Source: an uncultured Saprospiraceae bacterium (lineage in GTDB: Bacteria > Bacteroidota > Bacteroidia > Chitinophagales > Saprospiraceae). From it: a stretch of 64,000 bases of DNA. How positions within the stretch are numbered: the first letter of the stretch is position 1; the number at the start of each line of letters is the position of its first letter. Below the pieces are notes generated by a model. That model was not told the origin of the DNA. It saw only the letters and a list, made by a program, of their open reading frames with translations, and did no database searches. The position numbers and the translations under genes are program-made. Positions 9,372 through 18,798 of this stretch are shown here, piece after piece. The stretch lies in NCBI GenBank assembly GCA_937995755.1, contig CALKJD010000019.1:1-64000 (forward strand), in the 5' to 3' direction.

Positions 9372-10163
9372 ATGAGAAAACTATCCAATTTATACCAAAG
9401 AGTAAGGTTCTGCATGCGATTTGGAGCGACTTGGAGTGATAGCTATAAACTCATAATATTAACACTCAACTATCATCTAGCCATAAGGTCCAAAGCCAAA
9501 AGACTGCTACTCCAATCAGACAATCGGATATATACTATCCATGCACGATATCATGGAAAAGCATTTCCTTTGTTCTTCAGAAGACAAGACCTTTCTATGC
9601 TATATGAAGTGTGGATGGATCAAAGCTATCGTATCACATCAATAAATAGTATAATCGGCGATGTATTAGATATAGGTGCACACGTTGGATTTACTACACT
9701 GTACTTTTGGACTCTATTAGGCGATACACACCAATACATCTGTATAGAAGGATCTGAAAAGAATGGCTCTATCCTAAAGAAAAATACAGAGATAATATCA
9801 CGATGTACGGTATATCAAAATGTAGTAACCGGCGACGGAAGGCAAGTGCGATTTTATGACGAGATGTCAGGTCACCTACATCAAGTCCATGATACATTGG
9901 GTAAACTTCAAACCTCTAAGACTATTAACGACTTAATCACTAATTCGAAACATCTAGTGATTGGAATATGTAAGATAGATATAGAGGGAATGGAGCTTGA
10001 ACTACTAAGCACAAACAATCAATGGTTACTCAAGGTAAACCATCTCTTCTTAGAAATGCATCATCCTGACGAATATGATAGCATTGAAAAAACTTTAAAG
10101 ATGAAGGGATTAATATCTAATAGCAATTCGGCTATCAAGTATTTTGTCCGCCAAGAACATTAA
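9372..10163 (+). CDS. FkbM family SAM-dependent methyltransferase
   Basis: This is a class I methyltransferase of the FkbM type, a family that O-methylates sugars or other small acceptors. The SAM-binding motif I is LDIGAHVGFTTLYF near the middle, followed by the acidic end of strand 2 (CIEGSE). The family signature KIDIEGMELELL and a following LFLEMHH complete the core. The ORF track starts at a TTG (9363), but the ATG at 9372 (MRKLSNLYQ) is preferred. An N-terminal region of about 80 residues precedes the methyltransferase core. It stands alone between the S8 protease and the large PKD protein. It could modify a surface glycan, in keeping with the GT4 gene nearby, but this is inference. Confidence 0.8.
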   Translation: MRKLSNLYQRVRFCMRFGATWSDSYKLIILTLNYHLAIRSKAKRLLLQSDNRIYTIHARYHGKAFPLFFRRQDLSMLYEVWMDQSYRITSINSIIGDVLDIGAHVGFTTLYFWTLLGDTHQYICIEGSEKNGSILKKNTEIISRCTVYQNVVTGDGRQVRFYDEMSGHLHQVHDTLGKLQTSKTINDLITNSKHLVIGICKIDIEGMELELLSTNNQWLLKVNHLFLEMHHPDEYDSIEKTLKMKGLISNSNSAIKYFVRQEH

Positions 10164-10781
10164 TGGATAGGACGGAAGTAAATTAAAATAGCCCTACATA
10201 TATGTAGAGCTATAAAAATCATTTAACCTGAACATTTCAATTTGTCTTTTGGGAAGACCATGTCTTTAAGATAGATTCTCAATCAACCATGAAGGTGAAA
10301 ATACTAACCTCACTATCCTACTAAACATCTTATATCTAGTAACATTTCAAATAATAGACCAATTCGAAAATGTAAAATCGATCTGTCAACTAGCTTGCAA
10401 AAAAATCTTACTTACTCATATGAGCTATAATCCTTATATCACAGGCTTTTAGGTGTGATATTTGCTCATATTCTTATAGACTTTACTCTATGCTTCTTGT
10501 CAGTGAAATCCCTGATGCAACTGATTGATAGATAGAGTATTATTGCAATTAATACTCATTAACACTTTAAATGCTTACTAAATTATTACTACCTACGCTT
10601 AGGTATTAACCGAAAGAATTGGAATAAGCTGGATAACGAATTAGAATTTATACGATCATTTAATAGAGTAGATCTTATAGACCTTTTCTAATAAAGTTTT
10701 TGACTTTGTTGGTACGCTTAAAATTCTTGATATTTATAGAGCATTTGAAATTGTTGATTGTATAAGAATGGATAAAAGTAC
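10164..10781. other. 618-base gene-free stretch with three dyads
   Basis: I see no ORF with coding character here. The stretch is AT-rich and holds three inverted repeats: 10188-10213 (ATAGCCCTACATATATGTAG..., one mismatch, likely to act as a terminator for the FkbM gene), 10436-10461 (ATATCACA / TGTGATAT) and 10535-10557 (GAGTATTA / TAATACTC around TTGCAAT). The last two could be operators or hairpins in the leader of the PKD gene. No clear TTG/TAnnTTTG promoter was found. Confidence 0.5.
10188..10213. terminator. Palindromic hairpin downstream of the FkbM gene
   Basis: A 26-base near-perfect palindrome (one mismatched pair) sits 25 bases after the methyltransferase stop, flanked by A-rich sequence on both sides. 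It lacks a long U-run, so it is only a possible terminator. Confidence 0.35.
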
Positions 10782-13700
10782 ATGGAAAACCTATTGAAAT
10801 ACATTAGTATCACACTTATGCTTTGCATGACCTACACTAGTGAGGGTCAATGTGTAGCTGATTTTGACTACGATGACTCAAGCTTAGTCGTTTCATTTAG
10901 TGATAAGAGTCAGCATAACATCAATGATGACATTATCTCCTACATTTGGGATTTTGGTGATAATAGCAATGCTTCAGATCTTGCATCACCACAGCACATC
11001 TATGGAGCAAGTGGTGCGTATGATGTCACGCTTATTATAACTACCGAATCTGGCTGTACAGATACCATAACTCAAAGCATTTATATCTGTGGCTTCAATT
11101 TGACCTACGACCTTCAGATCGGATGCGATGATGATAATAAAGTATCTTTAGATCTATTGATACGTGATATATTTGGATCTGCTGAAGAGATCAACGTTTA
11201 TATTGATGGTGATATACTTAATTCTAATCCACTTACGATCATAAATGATACCGTAAGCCTATCAACTGAACTGCTAGCTGATGGTGAAGAGCACCTCATT
11301 CATATAGAATCTGTAAACCATACCAATTGTTTCCTGTCAGAGTCAATTGAGGTTACGGCTTGTGTTCCACCTTGCTATGTATCAAAACTTAAAGCCAACA
11401 TCACTAATAATATCACTATCAATGCATTAGTTACAGAGTCAGGATACAGTCCCCAAGTACTTAATGTCACTACCGGAGATACCATTATATACAAGTGGAC
11501 ATCAGACAATAAATCTATTACATCTAAACCCAACAACAATGGACAAAGTTGGGATAGTGGCATTCTTAATACAGGAGATGAATTCAAACTATATTCTTAT
11601 GCGCCTGGAATATTTTCATATTCATCTAGTAATACACCTATAGGTTTCATGGAAGGTTCGCTTGTGTCTACATGTCCAGACTCAGCTTATTATGATTTGT
11701 TACTCACGTTTCAAAACGAAGAACAGTCAGGCACTTATGACGTCTGGATTGATGGCGTACCTACTGATCTAAACGATTTACCATATGCCGCAAACGGATT
11801 CGATACTATAGAGCTTGTATTGCCAGGAGATGGCAATATACATACGTATAAAGTTATTGATCATAATTCTCCAAGTTGCAACCTAATAACCACCGTACAA
11901 GCTCCGCTTTGTGGAGTTTCTCCTGTATGTAATCTATTTTTGTCTGCCGCACAAATAACACCTTGCGATCAAGATAGTATCGTAGATGTTGCATTCACTA
12001 TATTGTCAGCAGGTGGTGGAGAAAATGGTTTTGACCTCTATATAGATGAAGAGCTATACGAAAGTAATATAGCCTATACTGGAACTGAGACTACTATAAT
12101 AAGACCTTTGTTTGGCGATGGCGAAGAACATAGTATCCAGATAATAGATACTGCTCAAGACTCTTGTATTGCTAGCACTACTATATTACTAGAAGACTGT
12201 ACACAGCCCTGCATCATCATCAATGCATTTGCTGGAGTAGGATCTAATAACAACTTCGTATCCAATGTGTTAAATGACTCCTTCTCACCTAAAGATATAA
12301 CTATATCCGTGGGAGATAGAATCATATGGCAATGGCAGACAGATACATTAAGATCGGTGACGGCGTTTGACTTTCTATTCGATAGTGGAGTCAAAGGTCC
12401 TGGCACTTCCTACACCTCACCAATACTTCCAATTGGTGTTCATAGATACTATTCAGAATATAATGGGATGGAAGGATCTATTACCGTAGAGCCTAACTGC
12501 GAAGGTGGCCTCATCCCAATAGTCTACAATTTCAATAAATTTGGTGGAGCTAATACAGGATATAACATATTCGTAGATAGCGTAAAAATAAATGGCGACC
12601 CAATACCTTACAGCGCAAATGGCAACAATTCTGGAAATTCTCTAGTAGCTGGAAACGGAGAATTACATCAAGTCCATATAGTGGATGCCGTAGATACATC
12701 TTGTAGTGCACTCCAAACTTTTAGTGCTCCATTTTGCGATGCGTCTACATGTGCACTCTTTATAGAAAATCCTGTAATTTCTGATTGCCGAGACGATAAC
12801 TTTTTTGACCTCACATTAGATTTGCTATCCTACAATACGATTGATTCTCAATTTGTGCTTTCGATCAATGATATCATTTCTGATACTATCACTTATGACA
12901 CCACTGAAGTGACATCTCTATACTTTAGACTTCCTGGAGATGGTACGCCACAAAACATCTATGTTCGTGATCTTGGTGAAGAATCTTGTGAAGCCTTATT
13001 TACATTTACAGCACCTGCTTGTGACAATCCATGTAGCTTTGACGCTATAGAAATTGATTATATCTTAGAGACCATTGCGGACTCTTGTTTCGATGGTACG
13101 GTACAGTTATTTGTCAGTACTCAAGCCGTACATAGCTTCAATAGCGACTACACTATATCGATCACTTCAGAGAATTTAGACATTCAAGAAACTTATGACT
13201 ACCCTGTGGATGGCTATATTAGTCATATCTTTCAACTCCCTGCTAATGGCGAACTTGTAGACATCACATTTACAAATCTAGATGATATTACCTGTCAAAA
13301 AGATACTACATTCAGCATATACAAATGTAATCCTGACCCTTGCAAGATCAGTCTTATTGATATATCCTATGATTCTTGCAGAGATGGCGGTCTTATGGAT
13401 ATGACTATAGAAATCGATACTTTTAGAATATCTGATTCGTTAAGTATACTGTTTGATGATGAACAGATTTTTAATGGAAGCTACTCTGATTTTTATGAAT
13501 CTCCGTCTTTTGAAATTGCTTATACAGGAGAAGAAAGAAAACTTACGCTCATCGACAAAGGAGTGGATGAGTGTATCACAGATGAATTTTTCTACACTGA
13601 TTTTTGCCCTACGGAATGTATTATCGACGTATCGTATGTACTCAGCGATTCTTGTATATTAGCAGAAGACCCCACCTATGACATCATCATTACAGGAACA

Positions 13701-15422
13701 GTACTAAATGCTATATCTGACTCCATTCTGCTTGACTTAGTGAGTAGTAATATTTCTATTACATATAGTTATGAAGAACTCATTAATGGTATTACACTCA
13801 CTATCGACCGCGCCGATAACAACCCAACTTTAGGTGTATTTGATTTATCAGATGATAGTTGCCGAAAGTTTCTACCGATAGAACCGCCCACATGCATTCT
13901 CGATTGCAATATCAATATCGAATCTGTTAACCAAGAAGAAGGTGATTGTATCAATGGTCTACGTGATGTAACATTCAAAATATCATATGCCTATCAGGAT
14001 GCAGAATCTATCGAGGTGATTATAGATGGAAATATCTCAAAAACAACTGTATACCCTACTGATAGTCTTGTAAGTACTGAGTTAATCGGAGATGGTCAGA
14101 CGCACAATGTCATTATACGAGATATCAATAACTCGGAATGTGCAGACACCTTAGATTTCATTGTGATGCCATGCCAGTTTAGCTGTAGCGACTTCTTAAT
14201 AGACTTTGACGTAGATATCGACACTCTCAATAAGACAGTAACTTATAATGACCTCACGACAGGCAATCCAGATAAATGGCGGTGGGATTTTGGAGATGGC
14301 ATTATGTCCAATGATGATAATCCATTTCATACATACACCGATTTTGGAACCTACACAATATGTCTTACCGCTCAGAACATAGAAGAAGGATGTATCCAAA
14401 CCATTTGTAAAGACATTGAATTAATAGATATCGACTGTTCTGCCGATTTCACTTATGCAGTAGACGAACTAACTGTTAATTTCCAAAGCTTATCTATGGC
14501 AGCAGAGGACATCAATAACCTTATCTGGACACTCGATGGTAACACTATTATTGAAAATGAAATGACAGGCTCATACACTTCAATCCAATCCGAATCCATA
14601 GAGCTTTGCTTGAGCATAGAGACCATAACTAACTGTAAAAGTACATATTGTGAATCCATACAACTCTTAAACCCATGTAATATATCTGCATCATTTGATG
14701 CATCGATCACTTTTGATTCCATTCGATTGATCAATAACAGTTTGGGAGACTATACTAATACCACATGGACCTTTGGAGATGGATTTACATTCTCGGGTAA
14801 TGAAGTAGAATATATATACCCACAGGATGGCGATTATGAAGTCTGCATGACTGTAGAAAATACGAATGCCATAGATTGTGAATTTACAATTTGCCAAATG
14901 ATAAACATTAATAGCTGTGATGCCAATGCATTATTTAGTGTGAATATCAATCAAGATACGCTCAACGCGAATTTGATTGCTCCTTTAGAAAATTATGAGA
15001 TATCTTGGGACTTAGGTAATGGATTCAATGCCAATATCAATCCTGTCCAATTTGTATACACCGTAGAAGGCGATTATACGATTTGCGCTACCGTTACGGA
15101 TACCGATCTAGACAACTGCACACAGACCTATTGTGAAGACATATCTATCATTCTCACAAGTATCGAAGCTAATGCATTACATGATTTGCAGGTGTACCCT
15201 AATCCAATCAAGGTTGGAGAATATGTAAGCATAGTGAATAAGGAAAAATTAGACCTTACGATTGACATTTACACACCATCAGGACAAAAGCTGAAAGCCA
15301 TAATAAATGATCTTGGAGATCGATATACCATTTCTACCAATTCGCTTTTAGCAGGAAAATACTTAGTGCAAATCTCATCATCTGATGAAAGTATTGTGAA
15401 ATCTATCATACTCATCGACTAA
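10782..15422 (+). CDS. Giant PKD / cupredoxin-like secreted protein with T9SS sorting domain
   Basis: This 1546-residue protein is an exported, probably surface-bound multidomain protein. After a signal peptide (MENLLKYISITLMLCMTYTSEGQ) comes a PKD domain (about residues 27-105, WDFGDNSNASD). Residues about 105-1135 hold a series of cysteine-flanked beta modules that repeat a GDG...I.D...C pattern. Two modules (about 198-295 and 477-570) look like cupredoxin folds (SPKDITISVGDRIIWQW ... GMEGSITV), but the copper ligands are mostly replaced. Three or four further PKD-like domains follow at about 1137-1460 (WDFGDGIMS, WTFGDGFTF). The last 80 residues form a T9SS type A sorting domain (LQVYPNPI ... 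LLAGKYLVQI ... KSIILID). Function is probably adhesion or matrix building; no catalytic site is seen. Confidence 0.88.
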   Translation: MENLLKYISITLMLCMTYTSEGQCVADFDYDDSSLVVSFSDKSQHNINDDIISYIWDFGDNSNASDLASPQHIYGASGAYDVTLIITTESGCTDTITQSIYICGFNLTYDLQIGCDDDNKVSLDLLIRDIFGSAEEINVYIDGDILNSNPLTIINDTVSLSTELLADGEEHLIHIESVNHTNCFLSESIEVTACVPPCYVSKLKANITNNITINALVTESGYSPQVLNVTTGDTIIYKWTSDNKSITSKPNNNGQSWDSGILNTGDEFKLYSYAPGIFSYSSSNTPIGFMEGSLVSTCPDSAYYDLLLTFQNEEQSGTYDVWIDGVPTDLNDLPYAANGFDTIELVLPGDGNIHTYKVIDHNSPSCNLITTVQAPLCGVSPVCNLFLSAAQITPCDQDSIVDVAFTILSAGGGENGFDLYIDEELYESNIAYTGTETTIIRPLFGDGEEHSIQIIDTAQDSCIASTTILLEDCTQPCIIINAFAGVGSNNNFVSNVLNDSFSPKDITISVGDRIIWQWQTDTLRSVTAFDFLFDSGVKGPGTSYTSPILPIGVHRYYSEYNGMEGSITVEPNCEGGLIPIVYNFNKFGGANTGYNIFVDSVKINGDPIPYSANGNNSGNSLVAGNGELHQVHIVDAVDTSCSALQTFSAPFCDASTCALFIENPVISDCRDDNFFDLTLDLLSYNTIDSQFVLSINDIISDTITYDTTEVTSLYFRLPGDGTPQNIYVRDLGEESCEALFTFTAPACDNPCSFDAIEIDYILETIADSCFDGTVQLFVSTQAVHSFNSDYTISITSENLDIQETYDYPVDGYISHIFQLPANGELVDITFTNLDDITCQKDTTFSIYKCNPDPCKISLIDISYDSCRDGGLMDMTIEIDTFRISDSLSILFDDEQIFNGSYSDFYESPSFEIAYTGEERKLTLIDKGVDECITDEFFYTDFCPTECIIDVSYVLSDSCILAEDPTYDIIITGTVLNAISDSILLDLVSSNISITYSYEELINGITLTIDRADNNPTLGVFDLSDDSCRKFLPIEPPTCILDCNINIESVNQEEGDCINGLRDVTFKISYAYQDAESIEVIIDGNISKTTVYPTDSLVSTELIGDGQTHNVIIRDINNSECADTLDFIVMPCQFSCSDFLIDFDVDIDTLNKTVTYNDLTTGNPDKWRWDFGDGIMSNDDNPFHTYTDFGTYTICLTAQNIEEGCIQTICKDIELIDIDCSADFTYAVDELTVNFQSLSMAAEDINNLIWTLDGNTIIENEMTGSYTSIQSESIELCLSIETITNCKSTYCESIQLLNPCNISASFDASITFDSIRLINNSLGDYTNTTWTFGDGFTFSGNEVEYIYPQDGDYEVCMTVENTNAIDCEFTICQMININSCDANALFSVNINQDTLNANLIAPLENYEISWDLGNGFNANINPVQFVYTVEGDYTICATVTDTDLDNCTQTYCEDISIILTSIEANALHDLQVYPNPIKVGEYVSIVNKEKLDLTIDIYTPSGQKLKAIINDLGDRYTISTNSLLAGKYLVQISSSDESIVKSIILID

Positions 15423-15533
15423 TTCATTGGTGGATTAGGTAATAAATACATTGAAATCTATCAAAAATCTCGTCTTCCGAAAATTGCAATCGATTGAATT
15501 TTCAATCCGTTAAAAATCAAAGATTAATTGGCT

Positions 15534-15562
15534 TTGATAACTGTCTAGCAATGCTATTTTTG
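15534..15562 (+). promoter_or_regulatory. Bacteroidota-type promoter for pgmB-GH65
   Basis: TTG (15534-15536) and TATTTTTG (15555-15562) are separated by 18 bases, matching the TTG/TAnnTTTG consensus, and end about 27 bases before the pgmB ATG. Confidence 0.6.
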
Positions 15563-15589
15563 TTTGTTTACTAATCATTCAGACAGCTA

Positions 15590-16252
15590 ATGTATAGAGG
15601 AGTATTATTTGATCTAGACGGTGTTATCGTAGATACTGCCGGATATCACTTTGAAGCATGGAAAAGATTGGCCAATTCCCTTGGTACAGATTTTACCACA
15701 GAACAGAACGAACAACTCAAAGGTGTAGGACGAGTGGAATCACTCCAAATGATCTTAAAATGGGGCGAAATAGTTAAAACTGAAGAAGAGCAAGCAAGTC
15801 TTTGCATCATCAAAAATGATTGGTATCTCGATCTCATTACTCATATGAATGAAAGCGAGATTCTACCTGATGTCAAAAAAATGCTTGACAATCTCAAAGA
15901 TAACAATGTACATATCGCCTTAGGAAGTGCATCAAAGAATGCCGTAACTATCCTCAAGGCGGTAGGTCTTATAGATTATTTTGAAGCGATCATAGATGGT
16001 ACTAAAACGACTCGATCCAAACCAGATCCACAAACTTTTGAATTAGGTGCCGAAGCCCTTGGATTAGATCCATCGGAATGCGTAGTTATTGAAGATTCAA
16101 TTAAAGGTATAAAGGCAGCGAAACTTGGAGGCTTTGATACTATAGGAATTGGAAACCCGATCAATCTAAATGCCAGTGTAGTGACCGTAGCGGATCTCAC
16201 TGAGCTAAGCTATACATGTGATGATGGCAAGTTAATTATACTCGACAAATAG
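15590..16252 (+). CDS. pgmB: Beta-phosphoglucomutase
   Basis: This HAD-superfamily enzyme interconverts beta-glucose 1-phosphate and glucose 6-phosphate. The nucleophile and acid/base aspartates are in the opening FDLDGVIVDT motif. The cap-domain contacts (YHFEAWKRLA, GVGRVESLQ) match beta-phosphoglucomutases rather than generic HAD phosphatases. The LGSASKNA segment gives the motif II Ser, KPDPQTF the motif III Lys, and VVIEDSIKGIKAA the metal-binding acidic motif. The 220-residue length is standard. It starts an operon with the GH65 phosphorylase 89 bases downstream, whose product beta-glucose 1-phosphate is its substrate. A well-spaced promoter lies just upstream. Confidence 0.95.
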   Translation: MYRGVLFDLDGVIVDTAGYHFEAWKRLANSLGTDFTTEQNEQLKGVGRVESLQMILKWGEIVKTEEEQASLCIIKNDWYLDLITHMNESEILPDVKKMLDNLKDNNVHIALGSASKNAVTILKAVGLIDYFEAIIDGTKTTRSKPDPQTFELGAEALGLDPSECVVIEDSIKGIKAAKLGGFDTIGIGNPINLNASVVTVADLTELSYTCDDGKLIILDK

Positions 16253-16341
16253 GTATTTACCAACAAGAAATTGAGGACGCGAAATAGTATTTAATATTGC
16301 AAACTATATGATTGTAACACGATCATTTGATAAGATAAAAG

Positions 16342-18642
16342 ATGAAAGATTACTTAGTAAAAGACAACTGGAAGATCATAGAAGATCAATATCACGCGGA
16401 ATTCAATCAGATCTCTGAAAGTATATTTTCTATAGGTAACGGACAGATGGGCCAAAGAGCCAACTTCGAAGAAACTTTTACTGGAGAGACTTTACAAGGG
16501 AACTACATCGGCGGCGTCTACTATCCTGACAAGACACGTGTCGGTTGGTGGAAAAACGGATATCCAGAATATTTCGCTAAAGTACCTAATGCTTGTGATT
16601 GGATAGGAATACGCATTCTTTTAGATCAAGAAGAGGTAAATCTTCACTTATCAGATATAAAGAGTTTCTATCGAGAGCTAGATATGAAACGCGGTCTACT
16701 CACAAGAAAAGTTGAATTCATTACTCCTAAGGGAAGACATCTAAGCCTAGAATCACAGAGATTTTGCAGTATGGCCGATGATGAGCTCGGAGTAATAAGA
16801 TATAAAGTAACGTCGCATAATTATAGCGGAGGATTAGCACTTGTTTCTTTTCTTGACTTCGACGTAAAGAATAGTGATGCTAATTATGATGAAAAATTTT
16901 GGGATGAAGATCATCAAGTAGCTAATGATGATGCGATGTATGTCATAGCCAAAACTCGTAAAACCAACTTTCTCTGCGCAGCCAGCATGGATCACTCATT
17001 GACCATTACTGGTGGCAAGTCAGATTTTTACTTTGACTATGGTAATGGTGAAAAATATGTAGAAGTATTCATCTCTGGAGAAATAGTGCCAGATGGAGAA
17101 TGGTCGTATTGCAAATATGTAAACATTAGCAGCTCACGTAACCATACTAATGAAGACTTACAAATCAATGCACTATCTAAATCTAAAGCTGCTAAGGCAC
17201 AAGGTTTTGATGCTCTATTAAAAGATCATATCGATGCTTGGGCTAACATCTGGAATACTGCAGATATCGTAATCAAAGATGATGTAGCTGCACAACAAGG
17301 AATCAGATTCAATATATTCCAACTTTACCAAACGTATACAGGAAAAGATAGTCGACTAAACATAGGACCGAAAGGATTTACAGGAGAAAAATATGGAGGC
17401 TCTACCTATTGGGATACAGAAGCATATTGTTTACCATTTTACCTATCGACTACTGACGCATCAGTAGCACGTAACCTACTAATCTATAGACACAATCAAT
17501 TAGATCGCGCTATAGAAAATGCAGAGAAGCTCGGCTTCAATAATGGAGCAGCACTCTACCCTATGGTTACTATGAATGGCGAAGAATGTCATAATGAATG
17601 GGAGATCACATTCGAAGAAATACACAGAAACGGAGCTATAGCCTATGCGATCTATGATTACATCAAGTATACTGGAGATAAGAAATATTTGGCTAGTCAT
17701 GGCGCAGAAGTATTAGTAGCCATAGCAAGGTTCTGGGCCCATAGAGTAAATTTCTCTGAAGAAAAGCAACAGTATGTCATGCTAGGCGTAACCGGCCCTA
17801 ATGAATACGAAAACAATGTAAACAACAATTGGTACACTAACTATATTGCTTCTTGGTGTTTGGAGTATGCTGCTGAATCAATGGCCTACATTAAGGATAC
17901 TCATGCTGAGGATTATGCTAGGATTATTTCATTGATCGATTTTAGCGACGAAGAGTTGAAAAAATGGGATGATATCAGAAATAACATCTATCTACCAAGT
18001 GATAAAAACAAGGGTATCTATCTACAGCAAGATGGATTCTTAGACAAAGAAATCATACCTGTCGCAGATTTAGCTCCTGCCGATAGACCAATCAATCAGA
18101 AGTGGTCTTGGGATCGTATTCTGAGGTCCTGCTATATCAAACAAGCAGATGTACTTCAAGGTATCTATTTCTTTGAAGATAGATTTGATCTAGAAGACAT
18201 AAGACGCAACTATGTGTACTACGAACCATTGACAGTGCATGAGTCTTCACTATCACCTTGTGTACACTCTATCCTAGCTACGAAATTAGGTATGGATGAT
18301 AAAGCATACGAGATGTACCTACGTACAAGTAGGCTTGATCTTGACGATTATAATAACGATACCGAAGATGGCTGCCATATCACTAGTATGGCAGGAACAT
18401 GGTTAGCGATCGTAAGGGGATTTGCTGGCATGAGCGTCGAAGGCGAAACACTTTCATTTGCTCCTAGGCTGCCACAACAATGGACAGAAGTAAGCTTTAA
18501 GACCAATTTTAGAGGACAACTTATTGAGTTCATTATGAATACCAATGGTAACGAAATAAAAAATCTCTCTAACAGCCCTATAAAAGTATTACTTAATAAT
18601 AAGGAAGTAAGTATAGATCCTATGAAAGCAAGCGTTGAATAG
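16342..18642 (+). CDS. Glycoside hydrolase family 65 disaccharide phosphorylase (maltose phosphorylase-like)
   Basis: GH65 enzymes phosphorolyse alpha-glucosides such as maltose, trehalose, kojibiose or nigerose, giving beta-glucose 1-phosphate. The protein has the N-terminal beta-sandwich domain (GNGQMGQRANFEE), the (alpha/alpha)6 barrel and the short C-terminal beta sheet. The probable general acid is Glu488 in TGPNEYENN, and the phosphate-site neighbourhood is in VHESSLSPC. The barrel segment YWDTEAYCLPFYL is also conserved. The 766-residue length fits the family. It follows pgmB in an operon, so the pathway runs disaccharide to beta-glucose 1-phosphate to glucose 6-phosphate without spending ATP. 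It has no signal peptide, so the sugar must be imported or made inside. Which disaccharide is used cannot be decided by eye. Confidence 0.9.
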   Translation: MKDYLVKDNWKIIEDQYHAEFNQISESIFSIGNGQMGQRANFEETFTGETLQGNYIGGVYYPDKTRVGWWKNGYPEYFAKVPNACDWIGIRILLDQEEVNLHLSDIKSFYRELDMKRGLLTRKVEFITPKGRHLSLESQRFCSMADDELGVIRYKVTSHNYSGGLALVSFLDFDVKNSDANYDEKFWDEDHQVANDDAMYVIAKTRKTNFLCAASMDHSLTITGGKSDFYFDYGNGEKYVEVFISGEIVPDGEWSYCKYVNISSSRNHTNEDLQINALSKSKAAKAQGFDALLKDHIDAWANIWNTADIVIKDDVAAQQGIRFNIFQLYQTYTGKDSRLNIGPKGFTGEKYGGSTYWDTEAYCLPFYLSTTDASVARNLLIYRHNQLDRAIENAEKLGFNNGAALYPMVTMNGEECHNEWEITFEEIHRNGAIAYAIYDYIKYTGDKKYLASHGAEVLVAIARFWAHRVNFSEEKQQYVMLGVTGPNEYENNVNNNWYTNYIASWCLEYAAESMAYIKDTHAEDYARIISLIDFSDEELKKWDDIRNNIYLPSDKNKGIYLQQDGFLDKEIIPVADLAPADRPINQKWSWDRILRSCYIKQADVLQGIYFFEDRFDLEDIRRNYVYYEPLTVHESSLSPCVHSILATKLGMDDKAYEMYLRTSRLDLDDYNNDTEDGCHITSMAGTWLAIVRGFAGMSVEGETLSFAPRLPQQWTEVSFKTNFRGQLIEFIMNTNGNEIKNLSNSPIKVLLNNKEVSIDPMKASVE

Positions 18643-18664
18643 CCAAACAAAACTGGCTGTTTTC
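18641..18664 (+). terminator. Possible weak terminator after GH65
   Basis: AGCCA pairs with TGGCT around an 8-base loop and is followed by GTTTTC, directly overlapping the GH65 stop codon. The stem is only 5 bp, so support is weak. Confidence 0.3.
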
Positions 18665-18798
18665 AAATTAATCAAAGTACTCATACAACTTTCATACTTG
18701 TGACCAGAAGACATCTTTTAATGACTTCTGCTTCACTACCATACTATTATTTGAACATATAGGCTATCAGCTAATGAGGAATTAAGTAATTTTATAAA

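Noticed and set aside
12155-12406. Minus-strand 83-residue ORF inside the giant PKD protein
   Set aside because: Shadow of a strong plus-strand coding region with clear domains.
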